Assembly: GCF_013391415.1 (NCBI RefSeq)
Contig: NZ_JACAXB010000014.1
Location: 1-46,439 of the forward strand
DNA: 46,439 nucleotides
Origin: Aquitalea sp. LB_tupeE
GTDB lineage: Bacteria > Pseudomonadota > Gammaproteobacteria > Burkholderiales > Chromobacteriaceae
Reading direction: 5' to 3'
The notes beneath the pieces were generated by a model. The model ran no database searches. It was given only the letters and a program-made list of their open reading frames with translations, and was not told where the DNA came from. A program made the translations under genes and the position numbers. Shown here piece after piece: positions 8,056 to 16,265 of this stretch (its first letter is position 1; each line of letters starts with the position of its first letter).

Positions 8056-9672
8056 ATGACGATTACCAAAAAATTGTTACTGACCTTGGCCATCGCCCTG
8101 GCCTGCATGTTGCTGGTGGGCGGCTATGCCATCAGGGAGCTGCATGCGGCCCAGCAGCGCTTTTCCTATGTGCAGAGCGAAACGCTGCCCAATTTGCGCG
8201 TGATGCAAAGCACCTTGCGTGCCGTGGCGGACATCAGGGCCAATACCTTGCGGCATGTGCTGGCCAATAGCGCCGAACAGAAAGCCACGGCGGAAAAGAA
8301 TCTGGAAGATGCCGACCAGCGCTTTGACAAGCAGATGAACGATTACCACGTCAGTGAAAGCGCCAGCGCCGAAGACCGCCAGTTGCTGGACGCGGAAAAA
8401 GCCATGATGACGCAGTACCGCGAAGGACGCAGCCGCATCCTGGCCTTGTCGCGCAGCAACCAGATCGAGCAGGCTTCCGCCCTCATCAACAGCGATTTCT
8501 CCCGTACCGCCGTGCAGCTGATGGAAGCGGTGCAAGCCCATTCCAAGTTCAATTACCAACAGGCCGACCAACTGGCGGCGGACAACGACCGCACCTTCAA
8601 TCAGGTGCTGACCGTGGCCATCACCCTGATGGTGCTGGCAGCGGTGCTCACCAGCGTGCTGGCTACCTTGCTGTACCGCAATATCCGCAACGGGCTGAGC
8701 AATATTGAAAACACCATCGAACAGGTCAACCGCCAGCAGGATTTCCGCCTGCGTGCCAAGGCCGACAGTCAGGATGAAATCGGCCGTACCGCCAGTGCTT
8801 TTAACCATCTGCTGGAAAGCCTGCAAGGGGCCATGCGGCAGCTGGGTGATGGTTCGCGTCAGGTAAAGCATGCGGCGCAGGAGCTGTCACAAACTGCAGG
8901 TGAGGTGTCCATGGCTGCCGGTGCGCAAAGTGAGGCATCGGCCAATATTGCCGCCACCATCGAGCAGATGACGGTCAGCATCAACCACGTTGCCGCGCAG
9001 TCGGTGGAGCAAAGCGATGGTGCCAAGTCGGCCCAGTCGCTGGTGCTGGAAAGCAGCGGCATCATCGAGCAGACCATCCGTGACATTCACCAGATTTCGC
9101 AGGTGGTGACAGTGTCTGCCAACAGCATTCACGAAATGGAAACCCATAGCGGAGAGGTCGCCACGGTCATCAATGTGATTCGCGACATTGCCGACCAGAC
9201 CAATCTGCTGGCACTGAATGCCGCCATCGAGGCTGCACGGGCTGGCGAACAGGGGCGGGGCTTTGCCGTGGTGGCCGACGAAGTGCGCAAGCTGGCAGAA
9301 CGTACCACCAAATCCACCCAGGAAATTTCCGCCACCATTGAAGCCATGCTGGGCAATGCCAACCATGCCACCACGCAAATGCAAAAAGCAGAAGAGTTGG
9401 TGAAAGTGGGCGTCACCCGTGCCGACCAGGCTGCGGATGCCATGCGCCGGATTGGCGAGCTGGCCGGGGCTGCCGTGCAGGGTAGCGATGCGGTTGCCGC
9501 CGCCATTCAGCAGCAGGGCGAGGCCAGCAATAATATTGCTGCCATGGTGGAGCGCACGGCCCAGGCATCGGAAGAAGCCAGCGCCGCCGCACAGAACACC
9601 GCGCAAAGTGCGGCACAGCTGGACCAGCTGGCCCGCATGCAGGCGGATATCCTGGCGCGCTATCAGGTGTAG
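8056..9672 (+). CDS. Methyl-accepting chemotaxis protein
   Basis: A 538-aa chemoreceptor with the same plan as the one at 2456-4102: TM1 at residues about 7-25, a four-helix-bundle-like periplasmic domain to about 185, TM2 about 186-208, HAMP about 209-262, then the cytoplasmic coiled coil. The signalling tip [19 protein letters not shown] is conserved. It ends in ARYQV with no CheR-tethering pentapeptide. The periplasmic domains of the two receptors are only loosely alike, so they probably sense different ligands. It ends at a hairpin shared with a convergent 55-aa gene. Confidence 0.95.
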   Translation: MTITKKLLLTLAIALACMLLVGGYAIRELHAAQQRFSYVQSETLPNLRVMQSTLRAVADIRANTLRHVLANSAEQKATAEKNLEDADQRFDKQMNDYHVSESASAEDRQLLDAEKAMMTQYREGRSRILALSRSNQIEQASALINSDFSRTAVQLMEAVQAHSKFNYQQADQLAADNDRTFNQVLTVAITLMVLAAVLTSVLATLLYRNIRNGLSNIENTIEQVNRQQDFRLRAKADSQDEIGRTASAFNHLLESLQGAMRQLGDGSRQVKHAAQELSQTAGEVSMAAGAQSEASANIAATIEQMTVSINHVAAQSVEQSDGAKSAQSLVLESSGIIEQTIRDIHQISQVVTVSANSIHEMETHSGEVATVINVIRDIADQTNLLALNAAIEAARAGEQGRGFAVVADEVRKLAERTTKSTQEISATIEAMLGNANHATTQMQKAEELVKVGVTRADQAADAMRRIGELAGAAVQGSDAVAAAIQQQGEASNNIAAMVERTAQASEEASAAAQNTAQSAAQLDQLARMQADILARYQV

Positions 9673-9688
9673 GGGGCCTGACGCCGGC

Positions 9689-9710
9689 CTGGCACCCCAG
9701 GGTGTCAGGC
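9689..9710. terminator. Hairpin between convergent genes
   Basis: CCTGGCACCC (9689-9698) pairs with GGGTGTCAGG (9701-9710) with one G·T pair. An outer GGCCTGAC/GTCAGGCC pairing (9675-9682 with 9704-9711) offers an alternative fold. It overlaps the stop codon of the minus-strand 55-aa gene. T-tracts are weak on both strands. Confidence 0.5.
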
Positions 9711-9872
9711 CTTGGTGTTGATCATCGAGCCCAGGCTGCCGCCCTGATTGACTGGCGGGTCGGTTTCCGGGCTGGTGGTCGCCGGCGTGGACGGCGGAGT
9801 CTGGCGATTGGTGCTATTGGTTTTGGGGGCATAGCTGTTGTAATTGCTGATCGGGGAAATCGGCATGGCCAT
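9705..9872 (-). CDS. Small Pro/Thr/Asn-rich protein (55 aa), unknown
   Basis: Starts at ATG 9870-9872 and stops at 9705-9707. It has a good ribosome-binding site: AGGAG eight bases before the ATG. The protein begins MAMPISPISNYNSY and ends GGSLGSMINTKA. It is rich in Pro, Thr, Ser and Asn, lacks Cys, and has no membrane segment or signal peptide, so it is probably disordered. It is convergent with the chemoreceptor at 8056-9672. I do not recognise the family. The strong RBS, tidy composition and isolation make it likely to be a real gene. Confidence 0.6.
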   Translation of the reverse strand: MAMPISPISNYNSYAPKTNSTNRQTPPSTPATTSPETDPPVNQGGSLGSMINTKA

Positions 9873-10248
9873 GGTGTGTGCTCCTGATGGATGGTCAATG
9901 GTGCTGCTGTCTGTTGCCCCAGCATGGCAGCGTGGCTGGCAACTACGGGTATGGCCGCTGTCTTTGCAATTTTGATGCCAGCCTTATTTGCGAAAAATTG
10001 TCCTTTATAATCAGTTCTTTACATTTCTTTACGCCCATTTTTTCCGCCCTCTGGCAATCTTTGCCGCCCGGCGGCATGTCCTTGCCACAGCAGCACAGAC
10101 CAAACCGCATGACTTGATCAGCATGGCTGTGATTATTTTGTTGTCCATAAAGTTACTTTATGGTTTGCAATAGGGATTCTGCACTTTGCCTTGCTCCGGA
10201 TCGGGGCGGGCAAGGTGAGCTATCCCTATGCAAACAAGGAGTCTGTTG
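9873..10248. other. Intergenic region upstream of the zinc-ribbon gene
   Basis: About 375 bp without a gene. It contains a perfect 19-bp palindrome (10145-10163) and a hairpin with CCTTGC (10189-10194) and GCAAGG (10210-10215) arms just ahead of the next gene's ribosome-binding site. A TATAAT at 10006-10011 lacks a matching -35. Confidence 0.4.
10145..10163. promoter_or_regulatory. Perfect 19-bp palindrome, candidate operator
   Basis: CCATAAAGT-T-ACTTTATGG: 9-bp arms around a single central base, about 85 bp upstream of the Gly/His-rich zinc-ribbon gene. The size and symmetry are typical of dimeric repressor sites such as those of Fur-family or MerR-type regulators. Which regulator binds is unknown. 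Confidence 0.5.
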
Positions 10249-10575
10249 ATGGAATTCTGGAAAAAAATACTGGGGCAGGTGAATGCCGGTGGACATGGCG
10301 GACATGGACGACACGGTGGTCACGGCAATTCCGGTGCACATGGTGGGCATGGCAGCCGGGGTGGGCATGACACCAGCGTCGGCTCTCACACCGCCAGCAC
10401 CATGACATCAGCACACACTGGCCGTTGCCCGCGTTGCCAGACCCCGGCGGCCAGCGCTGCCCGCTTCTGCCTGCAATGCGGTAATGCACTGTCTCCCACC
10501 CAATGCCGGCAATGTGCAGCGGCACTGACGCCGCAAAGCCGGTTCTGCAACCAGTGCGGTACGCCTACCAGCTGA
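10249..10575 (+). CDS. Gly/His-rich double zinc-ribbon protein
   Basis: The start at 10249 has AAGGAG (10234-10239) seven bases upstream and gives 108 aa. Residues 14-47 are a low-complexity stretch of G-G-H, G-H-G and R-H-G units with nine histidines, a likely metal-binding tail. The C-terminal part carries two zinc ribbons, each C-x2-C-x10-C-x2-C: Cys60/63/74/77 and Cys86/89/100/103. There is no signal peptide or membrane segment, so it is probably cytoplasmic. A short amphipathic N-terminus (MEFWKKILGQV) precedes the His tail. The perfect palindrome upstream suggests regulated expression. It might be a metal-storage or metal-delivery protein or a DNA/RNA-binding ribbon; neither can be decided from sequence. 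Confidence 0.75.
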   Translation: MEFWKKILGQVNAGGHGGHGRHGGHGNSGAHGGHGSRGGHDTSVGSHTASTMTSAHTGRCPRCQTPAASAARFCLQCGNALSPTQCRQCAAALTPQSRFCNQCGTPTS

Positions 10576-11052
10576 ATCCGCCCGAGTGCACGGGCTGGCA
10601 GATGCGCCACTGCCAGCCTGGTCACTGGTGTTGCAGGATGTGACGCCTTTCTTGCCCTCTGCCCTTGTCCCGGCTCAACCCACTATCTTTCATTGCCTGC
10701 AGCAACACACTTGCCGCTCTGCCCGGCTTTTGCTCACGCGTACACAACATCAGATTCTGAGCGGTACCTGCAGTTTTCCTGAGTAATTACCAGATAAGTC
10801 CGGCCCAGATTCCAATCTCGCCTATCGCCCAGAAAACCTCTTCCTGTTGTCATGCTGGTTTGGCTTGTCACTGTCGTGATTGCCATGTTCAGCCCGCCTC
10901 CTCTCCATTCGTTTTGCTTCCTTCAAGTGTCAATCCGGATGATTTCAATGATGGGAATGCGGACGAAATGAACCATTAAAGCGCCACCAGAGCGCAGACC
11001 ACGTGCATGCAGCCCTATTCGTCACACGTATCCACAAATGAGGAGTTGCGCC
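10576..11052. other. Intergenic region with a 9-bp perfect hairpin
   Basis: About 475 bp, no gene seen. GGCTGGCAG (10593-10601) pairs perfectly with CTGCCAGCC (10610-10618) right after the zinc-ribbon stop and probably ends that transcript, although no T run follows. The rest should contain the promoter of the MFS operon; no clear -35/-10 pair was identified. Confidence 0.4.
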
Positions 11053-12351
11053 ATGACACCCGCCCCCAGCCAGTCGCGCCGCGCTGCGGCAGCCGCCTTC
11101 ATCGGTACTACCATCGAGTTTTACGATTTCTACATCTATGCCACCGCAGCCGCACTGGTGCTGGGACAGGTGTTCTTCCCCAGCAGCGACCCCACGCTGA
11201 GCACGCTGGCCGCCTTTGCCACCTTTGCCGTCGGCTTTGTCGCCCGCCCTATGGCCGGAGTGGTGTTCGGCCATCTGGGCGACCGCCTGGGGCGCAAGAA
11301 AATGCTGCTGTTCACCATGACGCTGATGGGCGTGGCCACCGCTGGCATCGGCCTGCTGCCCAGCCATGCCAGTGCGGGTATCTGGGCCCCCGTCGGCCTG
11401 GTGGCCCTGCGCTTCATCCAGGGTATTTCGGTAGGGGGCGAATGGGGCGGTGCCGTGCTGATGGCCAGCGAACACGCGCCGGCCAAACGCAAGACCTTCT
11501 ATGCCTCGTTTGCCCAGCTGGGCAGCCCGGCAGGCCTGATTCTGTCGCTGATCGCCTTCCGGCTGGTCACTTTGCTCGACCCGGCCGACTTTCTCAGCTG
11601 GGGCTGGCGCTTGCCTTTCCTGGCCAGCGGCCTGTTGATGTGCGTGGGGCTGCTTATCCGCATCGGCGTGGATGAGTCGCCGGAATTCAAAACCGTGCAG
11701 GCCGAACAAAGCACGGCGAAATATCCGGTGCTGGAAGTGATACGCGATTGCTGGCGCGAAATCCTGTTTGCCGCTGCCGCCGTCACCATTGGTTCGGCCG
11801 GTTTCTTCTTTACCAACACCTTCATGATCACCTATGTGACCCAGTATCAGGGTATTGCCCGTTCCACCATTCTGGACACGCTGTTTCTGGTGACCATCCT
11901 GCAATTCCTGTCGCAACCCTGTTCGGCACTGCTGGCGGAGAGAATGGGCGAAGGCCGTTTCCTCAAGATCGTCGCGCTGTTATGCGTGCTGCTGCCTTAT
12001 CCCATGTTCCTGCTGGTGGAAACCGGCGACCTTCTGCTGATGACCCTGGGCATTGCCATGGCGGTAGTCACCCTGTCCGGCCTGTATGCGGTGATTGCCG
12101 GCTATATGGCAGAGGCCTTTCCGGTACGGCTGCGCTATTCCGGCATTTCGCTGGCCTACCAGTTGATCTGCGCTGTTGCAGGCGGCACTACACCGCTGAT
12201 CGGCACCTGGCTGGCCAGCCGCTTTGCCGGCCAGTGGTGGCCGCTGGCCTTGTTTTTCTCGCTGCTGTCCCTGCTGTCTTTTGTCGGGGTGACCGGGCTG
12301 TCCCGCCTGCGGCAGCAGAACACTTTTTCCCAACCAGCCCTTGCGCGTTAA
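11053..12351 (+). CDS. MFS transporter, metabolite:H+ symporter type
   Basis: A 432-aa, 12-helix major facilitator resembling the MHS subfamily (shikimate, proline/betaine and dicarboxylate symporters). The start at 11053 is preferred over 11038 because GAGGAG lies seven bases before it. Family marks are G-T-T-I-E-F-Y-D-F-Y in TM1, the loop-2/3 motif G-H-L-G-D-R-L-G-R-K, and Q-G-I-S-V-G-G-E-W-G-G in TM4. It is first in an operon with a class II aldolase and an M20 amidohydrolase, so it probably imports the substrate they degrade, likely an amide, ureido or hydroxy acid. The substrate is not identifiable from sequence. Confidence 0.9.
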   Translation: MTPAPSQSRRAAAAAFIGTTIEFYDFYIYATAAALVLGQVFFPSSDPTLSTLAAFATFAVGFVARPMAGVVFGHLGDRLGRKKMLLFTMTLMGVATAGIGLLPSHASAGIWAPVGLVALRFIQGISVGGEWGGAVLMASEHAPAKRKTFYASFAQLGSPAGLILSLIAFRLVTLLDPADFLSWGWRLPFLASGLLMCVGLLIRIGVDESPEFKTVQAEQSTAKYPVLEVIRDCWREILFAAAAVTIGSAGFFFTNTFMITYVTQYQGIARSTILDTLFLVTILQFLSQPCSALLAERMGEGRFLKIVALLCVLLPYPMFLLVETGDLLLMTLGIAMAVVTLSGLYAVIAGYMAEAFPVRLRYSGISLAYQLICAVAGGTTPLIGTWLASRFAGQWWPLALFFSLLSLLSFVGVTGLSRLRQQNTFSQPALAR

Positions 12352-12366
12352 TGCCTGGAGAAACTG

Positions 12367-13125
12367 ATGAACCCAGCAAGCCGATTTTCCCCTGAAGAAT
12401 GGCAGGCCCGCTGCGAGCTGGCCGCGCTGTACCGGCTGATCGCCCATTTCCGCATGACGGACATGATAGACACCCATATTTCACTGCGCCTTCCCGGCCC
12501 TGATCATCATTTCCTCATCAATCGCTACGGCGTGCTGTTCCAGCACATGCGGGCTTCCCACCTGGTGCGCATAGACCAGCACGGCAATGTGGTGGGCGGC
12601 GATGCGGCCAGCCAGCGTGTCAACAAGGCGGGTTTTGTCATTCATTCCGCCGTGCACATGGCCAGGCCCGACCTGCACTGCGTGATACACACCCACACCG
12701 CAGCCGGTATGGCGGTATCGGCACAGGAACACGGCCTGCTACCGATTACCCAGCATGCGCTGAAGTTTTACGGCCGCCTGAGTTACCACGCGTACGAGGG
12801 CATTGCGCTGTCGCTGGAAGAGCGTGAACGGGTAGTGGACGACCTGGGCCCGCGCAACAAGGCAATGATTCTGCGCAATCACGGCCTGCTGGCCGGTGGG
12901 CGTTCGGTCGCCGCAGCCTTCCATGAAATCTATTTCCTGGAGCGCGCCTGTCAGGCCCAGGTGCAGGCCATGGCTGGCGGGGCGCAACTGCACTATCCCG
13001 GCGAGGCGGTGCGCCAGCACACCTCGGCCCAGTTTGCCCGTGACGACGAAGAAGAAATCATCGCCCTGGGCTGGCAGGCGGCGCTGTCGCTAATTGCCGA
13101 TCAGCAGGCGGATTATTGCCGATGA
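12367..13125 (+). CDS. Class II aldolase/adducin family protein
   Basis: A 252-aa cytoplasmic protein of the class II aldolase/adducin fold, members of which cleave or decarboxylate phosphorylated or free hydroxy acids using a zinc ion. Zn-ligand histidines are visible in V-I-H-T-H-T-A-A-G, with the later N-H-G-L-L segment also conserved. GGAG precedes the start, which is 15 bp after the MFS stop. Its stop overlaps the ATG of a short remnant ORF (ATGA at 13122-13125). Within the operon it probably acts on a product of the imported compound. Many family members near hydroxyacid dehydrogenases are unassigned. Confidence 0.88.
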   Translation: MNPASRFSPEEWQARCELAALYRLIAHFRMTDMIDTHISLRLPGPDHHFLINRYGVLFQHMRASHLVRIDQHGNVVGGDAASQRVNKAGFVIHSAVHMARPDLHCVIHTHTAAGMAVSAQEHGLLPITQHALKFYGRLSYHAYEGIALSLEERERVVDDLGPRNKAMILRNHGLLAGGRSVAAAFHEIYFLERACQAQVQAMAGGAQLHYPGEAVRQHTSAQFARDDEEEIIALGWQAALSLIADQQADYCR

Positions 13126-13253
13126 ACACGGTTGTCCTGCTGACCGATGATGCCGGGCGGATGGCCAGATTGCGCCAGGCCTTTGCCCCGGAGGCCCGGT
13201 ACTGGGCTGACCCTTGTCAGCCCCACCCATACCAAGGAGAACAACCATGCTGA
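13122..13253 (+). pseudogene. 43-codon ORF, probable N-terminal remnant of a dehydrogenase gene
   Basis: An ATG overlaps the aldolase stop (ATGA) and the frame runs to a TGA at 13251-13253, inside the start of the amidohydrolase gene. The first 30 residues (M-N-T-V-V-L-L-T-D-D-A-G-R-M...) look like the opening beta-alpha unit of a D-isomer 2-hydroxyacid dehydrogenase, but the rest of a roughly 310-aa enzyme is missing. The simplest reading is an internal deletion that kept the 5' end and the next gene's ribosome-binding site. Alternatively it is a short leader that couples translation of the two genes. The family assignment is inference from a short segment and context. Confidence 0.5.
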
Positions 13254-14464
13254 CCGTGAATGGCCCACGTTTGTGGAATAGCTTGATGGAAATGGCCAAA
13301 GTCGGTGCCACCGCTGCCGGGGGAAATTGCCGACTGGCCTTGTCGGCAGAAGATTTTGCCGGTCGCGCCCTGTTTGCCGACTGGTGCCACCAGGCGGGCA
13401 TGAGCCTGGATACCGATGCCATCGGCAACCTGTTTGCCCGGCGCGCCGGGCGCGACCCGCAAGCCAGGCCGGTGGTGATGGGCAGCCATCTGGACACCCA
13501 GCCCGCCGGCGGGCGTTTCGACGGCGTTTATGGCGTGCTGGCCGGGCTGGAAGTGGTACGCAGCCTGAACGATGCCGGTATCACCACCGACAAGCCACTG
13601 GAAATTGCGGTATGGACCAACGAAGAAGGTGCTCGCTTCACCCCGGCCATGCTGGGTTCGGCTGCATTTTGCGGGGTATTGCCACTGGACAAGGCACTGG
13701 CAATGGAAGACGCACAGGGCATCAGCGTGGCCACGGCACTGGCAGGCCACGCCGGCAGTCTGCCTCTGGGCCGGCCTTTTGATGCTTATTTCGAACTGCA
13801 TATCGAGCAAGGGCCCATTCTGGAACAGGCCAGTGTACCGATTGGCGTAGTGACAGGTGGCCAGGCCATTTGCTGGCTGAATGTGCGAGTCACCGGCCAA
13901 CCGGCCCATGCCGGCACCACGCCTATGCACCTGCGCCGCGATGCGCTGTTTGCTGCCAGCGCCATGATCCGCCAGCTGGAACAGTTGGCCGAGGCGTTTG
14001 CACCACATGGCCTGGTTACCGTGGGCCAGTTGCTCATCCCGGGCTCATCTCGCAATACCATTCCCGGTCAGGTGCGCTTTACCGTGGACCTGCGCCACCA
14101 TCAGGACGCACAGATCGCAGCCATGGAACAGCGTACCTGTGCGCTGCTACAGCAAGTGGCCGCCCAACGCGGCCTGACGGTGGATATCCAGCCACACTGG
14201 TTCAGCGCCGCCACGCCGTTCGACCCGGACTGCATCGCAGCGGTAGGTCAGGCAGTAACTGCCCTGGGCTATCCGCATCGGGAGATGGTCAGCGGTGCCG
14301 GTCACGATGCCATCCATCTGGCGCGCCACTGTCCAAGCAGCATGATCTTCATTCCCTGTGTGGGCGGCCTCAGTCACAACGAGGCGGAAGATGCACTGCC
14401 AGAGAATATATGCATGGGAGCGGATGTTCTGCTGGGCGCGGTGCTGGGGCGGGCTGGAGGCTAG
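13247..14464 (+). CDS. M20-family Zn-dependent amidohydrolase (allantoate/N-carbamoyl amino acid type)
   Basis: A 405-aa cytoplasmic binuclear metal hydrolase of the family with allantoate amidohydrolase, N-carbamoyl-L-amino acid hydrolase and beta-ureidopropionase. The start at 13247 has AAGGAG seven bases upstream. Metal-site motifs are G-S-H-L-D-T with His81, F-D-G-V-Y-G with Asp92, W-T-N-E-E-G with Glu126/127, the dimerisation-domain E-L-H-I-E-Q-G, and the C-terminal G-A-G-H-D-A and S-H-N-E blocks. It is third functional gene of the MFS–aldolase operon. It ends in a 4-bp CTAG overlap with the convergent diguanylate cyclase. Exact substrate uncertain; a ureido or N-carbamoyl compound fits best. 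Confidence 0.9.
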   Translation: MLTVNGPRLWNSLMEMAKVGATAAGGNCRLALSAEDFAGRALFADWCHQAGMSLDTDAIGNLFARRAGRDPQARPVVMGSHLDTQPAGGRFDGVYGVLAGLEVVRSLNDAGITTDKPLEIAVWTNEEGARFTPAMLGSAAFCGVLPLDKALAMEDAQGISVATALAGHAGSLPLGRPFDAYFELHIEQGPILEQASVPIGVVTGGQAICWLNVRVTGQPAHAGTTPMHLRRDALFAASAMIRQLEQLAEAFAPHGLVTVGQLLIPGSSRNTIPGQVRFTVDLRHHQDAQIAAMEQRTCALLQQVAAQRGLTVDIQPHWFSAATPFDPDCIAAVGQAVTALGYPHREMVSGAGHDAIHLARHCPSSMIFIPCVGGLSHNEAEDALPENICMGADVLLGAVLGRAGG

Positions 14465-15666
14465 GCCGCGACGGCAGTTTCCGAGCAGGCCAGCTGTGCC
14501 TGGTTGCGCCCCTGCTGCTTGGCGCGATACAGCATGCGGTCGCAGCAGTACAGCAAATCGCTGGCCTGATGCAGCCCGGCAATGCTGGACAATGCAGCGC
14601 CCAGGCTGATGGTGAGGTGCTGCAAACCATCCGGGCGGTATTGGTGTATGACTTCCAGTGCCGCCACCTGCTGCTGCAAACGCTGGGCAATATGCTGCAG
14701 CTCATCCTGGCTGGCGGTTTGCAGCAGGATGGCGAACTCCTCGCCCCCGTAACGGAAAGCGCGGGCCTGACCGCTGCGCAGGCAACTGACCATGGCGCTG
14801 GCCACATCAGCCAGGATATGGTCGCCCGCCTGATGGCCGTAGTGGTCGTTATACGGCTTGAAAAAATCAATATCCACCAGCAACAAGGCAAAGGGGCGGC
14901 CATGCTGGCGCATTTGCTGCCAGAACTCCTCCAGCTGCACATCAAAGGCGCGGCGATTCCCCACCCGGGTGAGCGCGTCGGTGGAGGCCAGGGTTTGCAG
15001 GCGCTGGTTGAGCAGCGACAGTTCCTGCTTGCGCCGCCGCTGTTCCTGCGCGGCATAAAACGCCAGCCGCACGCTGGTGGTGGTGTTCCAGCTCATGAAC
15101 AGGCAAAACAGCAGCACCGGCAAGTACACCAGCGAGAACACCAGCAGTGGTTTACTGTTGTGCGGGTTCATCAGCGCCACATTGCCGATGATGGCCAGGG
15201 AAATGGCCAGCGAGCTGACCACCGCGCCCTTGAACGACACCCGCACGCCCAGATTGGCAAACACGATGAAGATGAGCGACGCATACAGAAAGGTGGGCAC
15301 ATCTGCTGAGTGGCTGCGCTTGAGCAGTTCGAACCAGGCCAGGGTGGCAATCAGGTCGTGTACCGGCATCAGCTGGTCCATCAACAGGATTTTGCGGCTG
15401 TGGCCGAACACCAGCCAGATATTGAACAGCGCAATCAGCAGCAGCACACTGCGCACCAGCAGCGAGGTGGAGGCCATGTCCGGAATCAGCAGGGCATCGG
15501 CCATCACATAGGAAAAAAAGGCAAAGGCGGCAATGATGTTGGTCAGCAGTAAAAAAGGGCGATGCTGACGCAAGATGTAATGCTCGAACTCCGGCCACTG
15601 GGCGGCAGGAATACGTACCCGCCAGCGGATGCGCATGGCGGCAAGCAAGTTGGCGACGACACTCAT
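14461..15666 (-). CDS. Membrane-bound diguanylate cyclase (GGDEF)
   Basis: A 401-aa protein with about six N-terminal membrane helices (residues about 35-215) and a C-terminal GGDEF domain that makes cyclic di-GMP from two GTP. The active-site motif is G-G-E-E-F near residue 307, and the upstream F-x-x-Y-N-D-x-x-G-H segment is also present, so activity is expected. No RxxD inhibitory site is seen before GGEEF, which suggests no product inhibition through the I-site. The membrane part has no sensor family I recognise. It is convergent with the amidohydrolase (stop codons overlap in CTAG). Confidence 0.92.
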   Translation of the reverse strand: MSVVANLLAAMRIRWRVRIPAAQWPEFEHYILRQHRPFLLLTNIIAAFAFFSYVMADALLIPDMASTSLLVRSVLLLIALFNIWLVFGHSRKILLMDQLMPVHDLIATLAWFELLKRSHSADVPTFLYASLIFIVFANLGVRVSFKGAVVSSLAISLAIIGNVALMNPHNSKPLLVFSLVYLPVLLFCLFMSWNTTTSVRLAFYAAQEQRRRKQELSLLNQRLQTLASTDALTRVGNRRAFDVQLEEFWQQMRQHGRPFALLLVDIDFFKPYNDHYGHQAGDHILADVASAMVSCLRSGQARAFRYGGEEFAILLQTASQDELQHIAQRLQQQVAALEVIHQYRPDGLQHLTISLGAALSSIAGLHQASDLLYCCDRMLYRAKQQGRNQAQLACSETAVAA

Positions 15667-15787
15667 GGCTGCAACTCTTGCTGCCAGGAGGCAGCCGACT
15701 CAAGACGACAAAATGCAGTTTAGGGCAAGCATCCTGTCCCGTCTAGGCATTCGTCATGACAGCTGAAAGGTGCGCAGCACTCCCCGT

Positions 15788-16132
15788 TCAGTCTGGTAGC
15801 AGTACATAAGTTTTGCGCACGGTTTCACTGACTTCCCACACCCCGCTGCTGTTGGCAGGGAAATACAGTGCATCGCCAGCGGCAATGTCAATCGGGCTGC
15901 CGGTATCGGGAATGAAGCGACAGCGACCCTGCACAAAATGGCAGAACTCGGCCTGCATGATCTGTCGCCGCCAGCGCCCGGGGCTGCACTCCCATACCCC
16001 GGTTTCCACACCGTCAGGCCGCTCCACCGCATGCACGGCGACGGTGGACACTGGCGCGCCCAGTGGTACGGCCACCGGGGTGGGAGCGGACAGGACGGCG
16101 TGATGACTGTCCGGCAAATGGGTGATCGACAT
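15788..16132 (-). CDS. Cupin domain protein (DUF861-like)
   Basis: A 114-aa single cupin barrel. Residues about 45-110 match the small cupin_3/DUF861 pattern: W-x-C-x-P-G-R-W, then E-F-C-H-F-V-Q-G, then I-A-A-G-D-A-L-Y-F-P. A GGAG site precedes the ATG at 16132. It lies downstream of the FAD oxidoreductase on the same strand, with a 133-bp gap. Such cupins often accompany amine or amino acid oxidases, but their role is mostly unassigned. Confidence 0.82.
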   Translation of the reverse strand: MSITHLPDSHHAVLSAPTPVAVPLGAPVSTVAVHAVERPDGVETGVWECSPGRWRRQIMQAEFCHFVQGRCRFIPDTGSPIDIAAGDALYFPANSSGVWEVSETVRKTYVLLPD

Positions 16133-16265
16133 GGTGTGCTCCGGTGATGGATGAGTAAATTGATGGGTGAGTACATCGATAAAACAGGCTGCGCGAGGCT
16201 AACAAAACAGCCTGGCGTGCCTGGTGCAAGACGCAACGCAGCAGCAGAGCTGTTGTCTGCGGCGC

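Noticed and set aside
15325-15345. GTTCGAA, tRNA T-loop-like
   Set aside because: Lies inside the diguanylate cyclase gene with no cloverleaf around it. No tRNA was found in the window.
16195-16212. GCTAACAAAAC matching the MITE terminal repeat
   Set aside because: Only 11 bases match, with no partner end within a few hundred bases and no target duplication; probably chance or a weak AGGCT/AGCCT hairpin.
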